Shown here in pieces: positions 1-8,800 of a DNA stretch of 10,641 nt. The DNA comes from JBDKJS01 sp039806065 (GTDB lineage: Bacteria; Bacteroidota; Bacteroidia; AKYH767-A; 2013-40CM-41-45), in assembly GCA_039806065.1 (NCBI GenBank), contig JBDKJS010000085.1, forward strand, positions 1 to 10,641. Direction: 5' to 3'. The translations under genes were made by a program, and so were the position numbers. Numbering within the stretch: position 1 is the stretch's first letter; every line of letters begins with the position of its first letter. The notes beneath the pieces are model-generated. The model searched no databases. It was not told where the DNA came from and saw only the letters and a list, made by a program, of their open reading frames with translations.

Positions 1-1745
1 ATAGCGGAAATTATTTTGTAACACTCATTGCAAGTACTGATTCCGGTTGTACGGATACGCTCACCATGCCGATAGACATTTTGCCAAATCCACAATCATT
101 TTTTAACATCACTGTCGATACGTGCAATTTCGCCATAAGCACTACCAATGCGAGTGTGGCTGCTACAAGCTATTCATGGCAGTTTGGCGATGGCAGCAGT
201 AGTAGTGCAGCTACACCCAACCATACTTATGTCGATCCTGGTTTTTATAATATAAGCTTAATTACAATCAATGATAGCTTGTGCACTGATACTGCATCCC
301 TGTTGCTTAATTTGCCACCATTGCCTGTAGCATTGTTTACACCATTATATAATAATTGTGATAGAGAAGTAACCTTACTCAACAATTCACTATTTCAAAA
401 CAATTCGGTTTATTCCTATGGCGATGGTGCTATTGGCACTGACTCATTGCACACTTATGCTAATGAAGGGTCTTATACTATTTTACTTACCACTAATGCA
501 GGGTCGTGTATCGATACCTTATCGCAAACCATTACCTTGGATCCAGTACCAATTGCTGCTTTCAACAGAAATTTTGAATGCGATTTGGAAGCCGATTTTT
601 TTGAAACTAGTTCTAATGATGATTTTTATAGTTGGAGTTTTGGTGATGGAAGTTCGGCCTCAACATCAAATCCTGTGCATACTTACTCACAACCTGGCAC
701 TTATACAGTATTTTTAGAAGTCTCTAATGTTCATGGCTGTATAGATACCACTAGCACTTTAGTTAATATTCAACCCAATGCAAATGCTAGTTTTCAACCT
801 GTAATCTCTCCTTGCAATTTAAGTGTAAATTTTATTGATCAAAGCACCAATGCATTTACTTATGTATGGAATTTTGATGATGGAACACTTGCTGCTACTT
901 CAAATCCCAACCACCTTTTTGATACCACTGGCAATTATCAGGTGTTCCTCATAGTTAATCCCGGTGTTTGTGCCGATACTACCTCGCAATGGATTAGGGT
1001 ATCAGAAAATCCTGTAGCTGCTGCAAGGTGGATTCCAAACTGTGGTCTCGAAGCTAGCTTCGAAAATTTAAGTATTGGCAATCTGTATAACACATGGACT
1101 TTTGGCGATGGTAACACCGCTAGCGACCGAGCGCCCAGTCATACATATCCCCGCGATACTACTTACAGTGTACAATTGATCGTTGAAAATATTGATGGAT
1201 GTATGGACTCCATTAATTTTCAGGTAACAGTGGATGTGCCTTCATTAGCATTGTTTGATGCAAGCACCGATTCGTGCGAGGCTACTCTAACACTGAATAA
1301 TAGATCTTCCAATGCTGAATACTACCTTTGGGATTTTGGTGATGGCAATTCAGATACCCGCACCAATATTAATAAATACACATATAATACTACAGGTTTG
1401 TATGATGTAATATTATATACTAACCCTGGATCATTGTGTGCCGACACCGCTTCCCAAAGAATTTATGCTCAAGGAAGCGAGTTTCCATTGCTTTATAAGC
1501 CCACAGCATTTACTCCCGATGGAGATGGTTTAAATGATTATTTTCAAATCTATGGTTACAATCAATGTGCCTACAATAGCATTACAATATTGAATAGGTG
1601 GGGTGAGGTGGTTTTTTCTTCAAATAATTTAGCATTGCCATGGGACGGATCCTATAAAGGAATGCCAGCTCCCGAAGGATTGTATGTATATATTCTTGCC
1701 AGTATTGGAAAAGAATTTACCGGATCAGTATTGCTTTTACGTTAG
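1..1745 (+). CDS. PKD-repeat secreted protein with gliding-motility/T9SS type B C-terminal domain (5' partial)
   Basis: The reading frame is open from base 3, so the ATG at 66 is internal and the true start lies left of the window; 580 residues are visible. They comprise the tail of one PKD domain, then six more PKD-like units with the usual W/Y-x-F-G-D-G core (FGDG, YGDG, FGDG, FDDG, FGDG, FGDG) and a later HTY or equivalent. Each unit carries two cysteines, at visible residues 41/94, 119/169, 193/246, 271/323, 347/400 and 425/479. Residues about 494-580 form the CHU_C-type gliding-motility-associated domain: a PTAFTPDGDGLND motif, NRWGEVVF, WDG, and a YVYIL strand near the end. In this family the domain directs export through the type IX secretion system and cell-surface attachment (type B sorting). 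PKD arrays are generally extracellular spacers, adhesins or carbohydrate-binding modules; no catalytic domain is visible, but one could lie upstream. The stop overlaps the convergent TerB-like gene by 4 nt. The family is secure, the specific role unknown. Confidence 0.93.
   Translation, partial: SGNYFVTLIASTDSGCTDTLTMPIDILPNPQSFFNITVDTCNFAISTTNASVAATSYSWQFGDGSSSSAATPNHTYVDPGFYNISLITINDSLCTDTASLLLNLPPLPVALFTPLYNNCDREVTLLNNSLFQNNSVYSYGDGAIGTDSLHTYANEGSYTILLTTNAGSCIDTLSQTITLDPVPIAAFNRNFECDLEADFFETSSNDDFYSWSFGDGSSASTSNPVHTYSQPGTYTVFLEVSNVHGCIDTTSTLVNIQPNANASFQPVISPCNLSVNFIDQSTNAFTYVWNFDDGTLAATSNPNHLFDTTGNYQVFLIVNPGVCADTTSQWIRVSENPVAAARWIPNCGLEASFENLSIGNLYNTWTFGDGNTASDRAPSHTYPRDTTYSVQLIVENIDGCMDSINFQVTVDVPSLALFDASTDSCEATLTLNNRSSNAEYYLWDFGDGNSDTRTNINKYTYNTTGLYDVILYTNPGSLCADTASQRIYAQGSEFPLLYKPTAFTPDGDGLNDYFQIYGYNQCAYNSITILNRWGEVVFSSNNLALPWDGSYKGMPAPEGLYVYILASIGKEFTGSVLLLR
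3..1466 (+). repeat. Tandem PKD-domain array (one partial plus six units)
   Basis: At protein level the units recur every 74-78 residues, measured between the first cysteines of successive units (visible residues 41, 119, 193, 271, 347, 425). Within a unit the two cysteines are 50-54 residues apart. The second cysteine sits in a C-x-D-[TS] motif in every unit (CTDT, CIDT, CIDT, CADT, CMDS, CADT), and the partial first unit also ends CTDT. The DNA of the units has diverged, so this is an old protein-level repeat rather than a recent tandem duplication. The second unit has YGDG and a shorter FGDG-to-HTY spacing, so it is the most divergent. Confidence 0.85.
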
Positions 1746-2104
1746 ACGAGGTTACCATTGGGATCCCAAGTGTTTATCAGCTCGTTTAAAAAAACATTTT
1801 CTCGTTTTGTAATTTCATTATCGGCCTTTACCAACTTCACGGCAAAGTCAATCAGTTTGGCACGTTCGCCCTCTGTGGAGTTAGTATAAAATACATCCAT
1901 GGCTTTGGTGAAATGCGAAAGGTATTCCTCACTTTTTAACTTGCTTAAAAATTCTACTTCAGCATCAAAATTATACTTTATTGGAAAATTATTTTCCATA
2001 TAATCTACAATTAGTAATCCTTCTTTAGGATTAAAATCTTGATCTAATTCTGATAGCAAGCATAATATATGATATCCGGCTACTGATTTTTTAATTGCAT
2101 CCAT
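1742..2104 (-). CDS. Small TerB-like all-helical protein
   Basis: A 120-residue acidic protein without signal peptide or membrane segment, so probably cytoplasmic. The C-terminal half (residues about 83-112) reads as an amphipathic helix followed by KADNEITKRENVFLNEL. This resembles the tellurite-resistance TerB / DjlA-N fold, where an acidic D-x-E-I/V-x-x-x-E segment joins two helices and may bind metal. Residues 9-36 (LSELDQDFNPKE) look like a weaker first copy of the same helix-acidic-loop-helix element, as in TerB. At 120 residues it is slightly short for the family. The biochemical role of stand-alone TerB-like proteins is not established, so resistance should not be assumed; no other ter genes are nearby. 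It lies 44 nt downstream of the DUF2306-like gene in the same direction and may be co-transcribed with it. The stop shares TTAG with the convergent PKD gene. The start ATG is followed at once by the conserved helix, and no Shine-Dalgarno is visible. Confidence 0.7.
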   Translation of the reverse strand: MDAIKKSVAGYHILCLLSELDQDFNPKEGLLIVDYMENNFPIKYNFDAEVEFLSKLKSEEYLSHFTKAMDVFYTNSTEGERAKLIDFAVKLVKADNEITKRENVFLNELINTWDPNGNLV

Positions 2105-2148
2105 TTATTATATTGTGTAAAAAATATAAAAAAATTTAAAATATTATT
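2105..2148. other. 44-nt AT-only spacer with a weak palindrome
   Basis: The spacer between the DUF2306-like stop and the TerB-like start is almost entirely A and T. A 15-nt palindrome (7-nt arms around one central base, 2137-2151) overlaps the DUF2306-like stop codon. On the minus strand it is followed by T-rich tracts, so a weak terminator is imaginable, but an AT-only stem this short is probably not stable. The same sequence could equally serve as an A/T-rich leader that helps Bacteroidota ribosomes initiate at 2104. Confidence 0.2.
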
Positions 2149-2802
2149 TTAGTTAACTGATTTACTACTTGTTTTATACTTCTTGGTAAAATAATTTATT
2201 GCATATCCACCAATAACCGATGGCCACAGCCATTGAATTACTGTGGGCATAAAGGTAATATTAGTTGCACTAAAAGCAGTAACTGCTGCTATCCATGCTC
2301 CAATCATGTTGCGTATATGTACATATAACCACATCTTTTTATCAGCAGAGGGCTTTAAAAATAATTTTATATCACTAAAGCTAAGCAAGCTGCCCAGACT
2401 CCCTAATACGATGGCTATGTAACCAAAACTTCCAGGAAGCCAACTGAAAATCCCTTTCAAGATTAGCCCTATACAAGCAAGTAAATTAATGAGTACTATT
2501 AGCCAGTCTATGATTGGAATTTGTTTGGTAGTGGTAATTTTTTTTCTGAATAGTACCCTATATCCATTGCATACCATATAGCTACTAAATATTCCAACCA
2601 TTAGCAAAAAGGGATTAGGTTTAATATAGACTAATATCCAGGCAGTTATTGCAGCACTGAGCATTCCTATACTGAATATTTTACCAACTAAACGGTGCAC
2701 CTTTCCACCATGTTTGACAAATACTGCAACAGGTGCCAATAAAAAACCAGTGAATCCACTTATAACGTGTACTACAATCAACCAATCTTTAAAAGAAGCC
2801 AT
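2149..2802 (-). CDS. DUF2306-like multi-pass inner-membrane protein
   Basis: A 217-residue hydrophobic protein with about seven predicted membrane segments (roughly residues 7-29, 39-60, 64-83, 98-119, 124-141, 164-181 and 187-205) and a basic C-terminal tail. The first segment begins VHVISGFTGFLLAP and is followed by GGKVHRLVGKIF. A histidine in helix 1 and an H-R-x-x-G-K/R loop before helix 2 are typical of DUF2306-type predicted membrane proteins. H12, H37 and H162 (in VHIRNMIGAW) are candidate conserved, possibly haem- or metal-binding residues, but that is inference. The biological role of the family is unknown. The only possible start is ATG at 2802, because an in-frame stop lies at 2817-2815. 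That ATG forms the end of a 9-bp inverted repeat and follows a five-codon mini-ORF. The gene begins 29 nt after the giant beta-helix gene. The membrane nature is sure, the family name moderately so. Confidence 0.65.
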   Translation of the reverse strand: MASFKDWLIVVHVISGFTGFLLAPVAVFVKHGGKVHRLVGKIFSIGMLSAAITAWILVYIKPNPFLLMVGIFSSYMVCNGYRVLFRKKITTTKQIPIIDWLIVLINLLACIGLILKGIFSWLPGSFGYIAIVLGSLGSLLSFSDIKLFLKPSADKKMWLYVHIRNMIGAWIAAVTAFSATNITFMPTVIQWLWPSVIGGYAINYFTKKYKTSSKSVN

Positions 2803-2822
2803 GCTAAAATGTATTTAGCATG
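2800..2822 (-). promoter_or_regulatory. 9-bp inverted repeat (hairpin) covering the DUF2306-like start codon
   Basis: Arms 2800-2808 and 2814-2822 are perfect reverse complements (CATGCTAAA / TTTAGCATG) around a five-base loop. On the minus strand the ATG of the DUF2306-like gene is the last three bases of the 3' arm. No T-run follows directly, so it does not look like a normal intrinsic terminator for the giant gene. It could instead hide the start codon in the mRNA or mark a transcript 3' end. The repeat is plain in the sequence; its function is inference. Confidence 0.4.
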
Positions 2823-2831
2823 CAATATACC

Positions 2832-5800
2832 TTATTGTTTGATTATTTTACAATGTACATTCTCACCATTTTGTGCAATCGTAACAAAATATACTCCCGC
2901 ACTCAAATGTAGACTCTGTTCAGCACCTAAAATATTGATGCCTGACTCTAAATTAACTTGTTTGCTTACAATTGTTTTGCCAGCAGCATCAGTGATTAAA
3001 AAGGCGGCAGGCCCAGCTGTATAACTGCTCACATAAATTTGGGTACTTTGATTGAAAGGATTGGGTACCGCACCTAATAATAATAATAATTTTTTACTAC
3101 TAAAGTTCACCACCTTTACATCACTATAAGTGAATCTTCCATCAAAATCAACTTGCTTTAAGCGGTAGTAATGCAAACCTTGCTTACCAACTCTATCATC
3201 TAATAACTGATAATGTAATTTGGTATTACTATTGCCTGCCCCATCTATCATTCCTAATTCAGTATAACCATTTCCATTGGCCAATTCTAATGCACTTGCA
3301 CTCTCTACTATGAAATAATCATTGTTTATTTCTGAAACTGTTGTCCAAGAGACCAATGCTGTAGTAGGATCTTGTTTTTCTACTTCAAAACTTAGCAGTT
3401 CGATCGGTAATGGGCTATTAAATTGAACGGTAGCAAAATCACTAAATCCACTCATATTGTCTCTGATGGATTGTGCAGCGGTACTAGCAGCATTACATAC
3501 ACCATCCAATGCCCAAGCACCTGCGCCTGATGGGCTTCTTTTCATGATGCTCCAGGCTAAACTACCACCGTTATTACAGTAATTTCTATTGAATAAACTT
3601 GCTGTATAAATTCCAGTTGAAGATCCACTATCTACATTCATGGTCCAATAACCATGGTTAAATGCAGGGAAAAGATTGTAATTAGCGTATAAACATTCAT
3701 TGCTTACAGGGCCATTGGGTGGAATGCAGCTTGCGCAAGTAGCAAAACTACAGGTGGGCCAAGCATTAAAATTAGCCTTCACTGTATAATTCGAACTTGG
3801 CGCTGTTGTATAAGTAATGTTTGCCAATTCATAGCCTTGTTCTGTAGGTGCATTTCCTACTGGGAAATCATAAGAAGTGAGCGTGGTGCCAATTTTTCTT
3901 TTTAAATTTCCCCACACATATCTGTTCACTGCATGCCCTGTAATGGAAGTGGAGATAGGATTGGTAATATAAATTTCATTGGTACCAGTTATATATAATC
4001 CACTGGTAAATATTAATTGGTTTGTTACGCTAACATCGGTATTGTTGAATGACTGAACATTAACCGTTGCTGGCGAAAGCTCTAGTTCATAATAGGTCTC
4101 TCTATTTCCATTGTTATTACATTCAATGGTTTGATTTCCCACACCGGTTTTATCAAAAACTACTCTGTAAGTTTTAGGAACAAAGGCACTTGTAATACCC
4201 GTTCTTTTCCAGTTACCGCCAATATTAAATGGACCAGCATTTAGTGTCATGGTTCCATCAGTAATCGTTAGATTGTTTCTTAAACTTCTTTGATCATTAA
4301 TGGTTAAATCAGTTCCATTGTTATTTACATCCACATTCCATGGTATTCCTGGCAATCCACTATAAATGGCGCCAGCAGCCCATGTTTTATCTGTGGCACT
4401 TACTTGATAGTCCACAGTGTTGGCAAATCTAAGCGTACTTGGTGGAGTAGGTCCACTGAAGTAGCAACTGTTTGGAAATACATTGCCACCTAAATTTACT
4501 TGTAGTACACCTTGTATGGTGGTTATATTGTTGGTGCCATCAAAGCCAAAATCCATATGTCCATCAGCAATGGTTACTACCACATTCTGATCAAAAGTTA
4601 GGGTTCCAATGCCTCCATTGTTTCTAACACCTTTTACATAATAGTTAGGTTGGTTAGGATTATTTGTACCTGTGATGGCAAAGAGTCCGTTTAATATTCC
4701 ACCAGTGTTGGTTATGGTTCTAGCATTATTCACATATATAACCCCAGCAGTTGCTACTGCATCGTTACCCTCAAGGGTGAAGATTCTGCTATTGATGTCT
4801 AAAGTTCCGGTATTGATGAGTTGGAAAATATCGCCTGACATTCCATTCACCGTAATATTGGTTAGTTCTCCACCTAGGTTACTAGGGCGTAAATAGGTAG
4901 CTGTAGGTTTATCTATTATTAAATAATTAAAAGTTTCTGTTCCGTTACCAGTAACTCTCACCACTTGATCTACACTTCCTCTAAACCAAACTGCCCTGTT
5001 ATTAGGGTTGAAATATCCTGAGCCATTCACTCTTTCCCAATCGCGCCCTACATATACATCAGCTCCTAATGCACCATTCATTTGCAAGGTACCCGAGTAT
5101 ATGAGCATGGATCCTGCTAAACCTCGTGCGGTGTTTGGCATATTTAAGGTAGTGGTATTGGCGATAGAAACATCATTAGGGTTACCTAGGCCAGCTACTA
5201 TGGTTGCACCCACCCATTCTGCATTTACGTTGTATGCTCCACCGGTATTGTAATTTAATCTAGATGATGCTCCATAGATAGGTGCAGTATTCACAAAACT
5301 ACCACTGTTCAGGGTAAACACACTTCTTATGGTTGGTATGGTAGATAGCGTAGTGCTATTATTGATAGTTGCATTGTTGAATGTGGTTGCACTTGATCCG
5401 TTGATGGTGACAGCATTCATAAATTCTACAGTTTCTGCCGAAACGCCTCCGTTAAATGTTCCATTATTGGTAAATAGGGCTCCATAAATTTGCAATAATC
5501 GGCTTGATTGCATGGTAAGTGTTTTACCGGTACCTATAGTCAGACTTTTGCATACCGCATTACCACCAACATCAATCAGAGGTTGATTAGGTACTGCTGT
5601 GTTTGGAATGATTGCATCAATCAATGACGTTGGTACAACTGCTGGACACCAATTGGTATTAACATGCCAGTTGGTATTGGTGGCTCCGGTCCAAGATACA
5701 CTGGTAGGACTTATTGAAAATTCATCGGCACCGATATCTGGTGGATCAGTTCTTGTAGCACCATCGTAGTCTATTGTAATATTGTACAATCCTCGTTTTG

Positions 5801-8800
5801 CCAATTCACATCCACCAGTGATGTGTAAATCGTTAGAGATATTAGCAAATGTTGGTAATAAATTTACTGAATTTAAATCGCGAGTAGTTCCCTGCCAAGT
5901 TGCTAGGGTAGTGTAGCCCACACCACCTACATTTCCAATTTGACTGCCGCTACCTACAAATAGGTCATTGTAATTACACGTGGCTACATTGCTCAATTGA
6001 GTGCCACTGATAAAATGAAGGGCTCGTGCATTGGTAGCAGTACCCAAGGCCCTGTTGTTTACTATAATATTGTTTAAAGCTGAGGTGCCAGCGTTGGTAC
6101 TCACAAAGCTAATGCCATTGGCAATGGTACTGGCGTTAGAACAACTATTGGTGATAGCAATGCTGTTGTGATAAATTAATGAGGTACCTCCGTTAAGTAT
6201 TATGCCATTGATAGTGGCTGGGGTAGTAAATTCTGTTCCAGCACAAAGCATGTTGTTATTTACATTCAGTGATCCAACATTAATGTTGATCAAATGAATA
6301 AAAGAACTTGTGGATGTGGAGGAGCTATTACAGCCGTATATCAAATTTCTAGCTATGGTATGAGTTCCGGCATTGCTTGAATTTAAAACTAAAATTCCAT
6401 TGATGGTAGTACTGGCAGTATTTGTTGCGGCTAAATTGATGATTTGATTTTGTGATATGATATCACCATTACTAGTCAACCCTTGAGTAAGTATACCAAT
6501 AACTGCCGATCCGCTGCCGGTTCCTATATTGGGTGCTGTATTTCTCACATTGTTAATGATGTTACCTGTGATGGTATTGGTTCTACCATTAGTCCAAATT
6601 CCAATGGCCTGCCCTAATGTATTGCCACTGTTAAATACAATATTATTTATTTGATTATTGGTTATGGTAACCGAAGAAGCTGCACTACTTGTGCCCGATA
6701 TACCTACTGTATGAGCAGCAGTAGTAGCAGTATTACCTGAAGTATTATTGATACTGGTAGCAAAGGCCGCTAAGCCAATTACGTTGTTACTTACAGTAGC
6801 ACCACCGCCATTGATATATATACCATGAAAACTTACTCGAGTATTTGAAGAGCTTGGGTTTTGAACTGAAATAGTTGCTACAGTATTATTTTGAATTACT
6901 ATAGTACCTGCACCGCTGGTGGCTATTCCTGCGGCTAGTCCTCCTGCATTGGTATTTACAGAAACTGTCACGCCTGACGATCCTGTAGTAGATCCAATTG
7001 TATTTCCTGTAACGGTTCCAATATTTACTAAACCTGCTTCCACATTTATTCCACTGAATAAATAAGGCGAAGTAAGCTTAGATGAATTAGTGTTAATGAC
7101 AAAATTACCAACCCTATTTCCTTGTATAGATGTGGGAGTTCCTGTGGAAGCCGTATTTACATTAATTCCCACCACTTTATTTCCATTACTTGAATTGGTG
7201 AAGTTAAAAGGCGAACCCCCACAATTAATACTTGTACCACCAAAATTATTATTGGTGATAATAAACCCTTGGCCATTACCCCCAGTAATTCTTATTCCAT
7301 ACCAGTAATCAAAGCTAACGTTGGTGGTTTTACTGGTAGTTACAAAAAAATCGTTGTCGTCAATAGTCCAATCAGAATTAGAAGCACTTGTTAAATGGAT
7401 ACCACCACTGATATCGGTACCTGATGCTACTCCAATAAAAAAGCAATTTTGAAATTGATTGCCTGAGACTGTTATATTTGAATTTAAGGCACTTGCTGGG
7501 GTGGATGAACCCAAAGACACGATCCCCCAACGCGGTTCATTGCCCAATGTTACTTCCCTTATAATGTTATTGATAATTTGGTTATTGTCATTCCCCAACT
7601 GAGTAGTTCCATTGGCTGTGCTCAATTGGATCACTGCTGCATTCACTCCCGTACTTTGGCCTCTAAGCGTGCAGTTGGTGATGGTATTGTTGCGTGCATC
7701 GCTTATGAATCTTATGGTACCATTAGTGGCACTAGCATTGTTGTTAAAAATATTTAAAGAATTGGTACCGTCATTGAGACCATTGATGGTTACAAAATCA
7801 CAGCCATTTAAATCTATCAACATAGTGGCCGAACTACCCGAAAGAGTTCTGTTGCCACTAGGTTGCATGGTAATGGTCGTATAATTTGAAGTGCCAGCAA
7901 AGCCTGATTGGTAAAGTGGAGTAGCACCTGTTTCAGTAGCCACATCAGCCAACACAGTAATGGCTACTGTTCCCCTGTGAGTGCCATTGTTGATGCTAGT
8001 GAATGCATCATTCGCAATGGTAAGGCTGGCATAAAGGGCGCTTGTTGGTCCAGGAAAAGTTCCTGTAACCAAGATGGAATTGGCATAGGAAAAATTATTT
8101 CCACTATTGTCTTGGTAGTTTAGGTGGGCAATACTTCTTTCATGTTCAGCATCAGTATTTAGTTGAGCCAAGGTTCTGGTGCTACTGAAAATGTAATAGT
8201 AAACCGTAGCTGCTCCTACCTGAACAGGAATAGTAGCAGTTCCATTGGTTCCAATCATACTGGCTTGTACTAAGTTGGTTCCGATACTGAAGTCATTGGT
8301 TGAACTTCGATATCGGATATAAAAATTTTCCTGTACTGATGGCGTGGCACTGGTAGTAAACTCAATGTTTACACTTCCATCGGAATTCACGGTGCGCTGT
8401 GGTGCACCCGTGTGGGTTATAGATACCGGATTACTGCTGGTATAGCCCACATAATAGTTTTGGTTATTAGGTGCAGCATTATTGTTATAGCCAGCATCTT
8501 TCATAACAAAAGTATAATAGCCGGTGCTGCTCATATTGAGGCCCATGTCTTGCCCGCCAACGGTGAAATAAGTGGTATTGTTCAAAGCATTGATCGCACC
8601 AGACCCAACACCTCCAAATGTCCACTTGTTTTGAAATCGATTAGCTATCGGGCCACTGATAAATAGAAATCCATTTCCAGGGCCACCAGCCATATTGATA
8701 GGTGTTACATCACCACCACTACTTTGCACATTGATTGTTGTTTTCCATTGTCCGCGGCCATCGGTGGGAGTGCCGGCATTTAAACTCACACGTCTATATG

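Noticed and set aside
418..717. 99-codon plus-strand open frame inside the PKD gene
   Set aside because: It is a different frame over a region with clear PKD motifs; its own translation has no recognisable domain and is a shadow of the real gene.
1742..2104. Tellurite resistance function for the TerB-like protein
   Set aside because: Only the fold is suggested; no terA/C/D/Z-type neighbours are in the window.
2800..2822. The hairpin as an intrinsic terminator for the giant gene
   Set aside because: The stem is A/T-rich and is not followed by a run of T on the minus strand; it also overlaps the next start codon.
2767..3024. 85-codon plus-strand open frame across the DUF2306-like start and the sorting-tail region
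   Set aside because: It runs antisense to two well-supported genes, and its translation shows no family features.
4672..8666. Several plus-strand open frames of 71-90 codons (starting at 4672, 5008, 7090, 7612, 7908 and 8412)
   Set aside because: All are antisense to the giant beta-helix gene. They arise from its repetitive Asn/Thr-rich coding and show no motifs.
5000..8700. CRISPR-like or DNA-level tandem repeats in the Asn/Thr-rich region of the giant gene
   Set aside because: The frequent similar words (for example gtattattg-like strings) are irregularly spaced and explained by beta-helix rung coding; no constant repeat-spacer unit exists.
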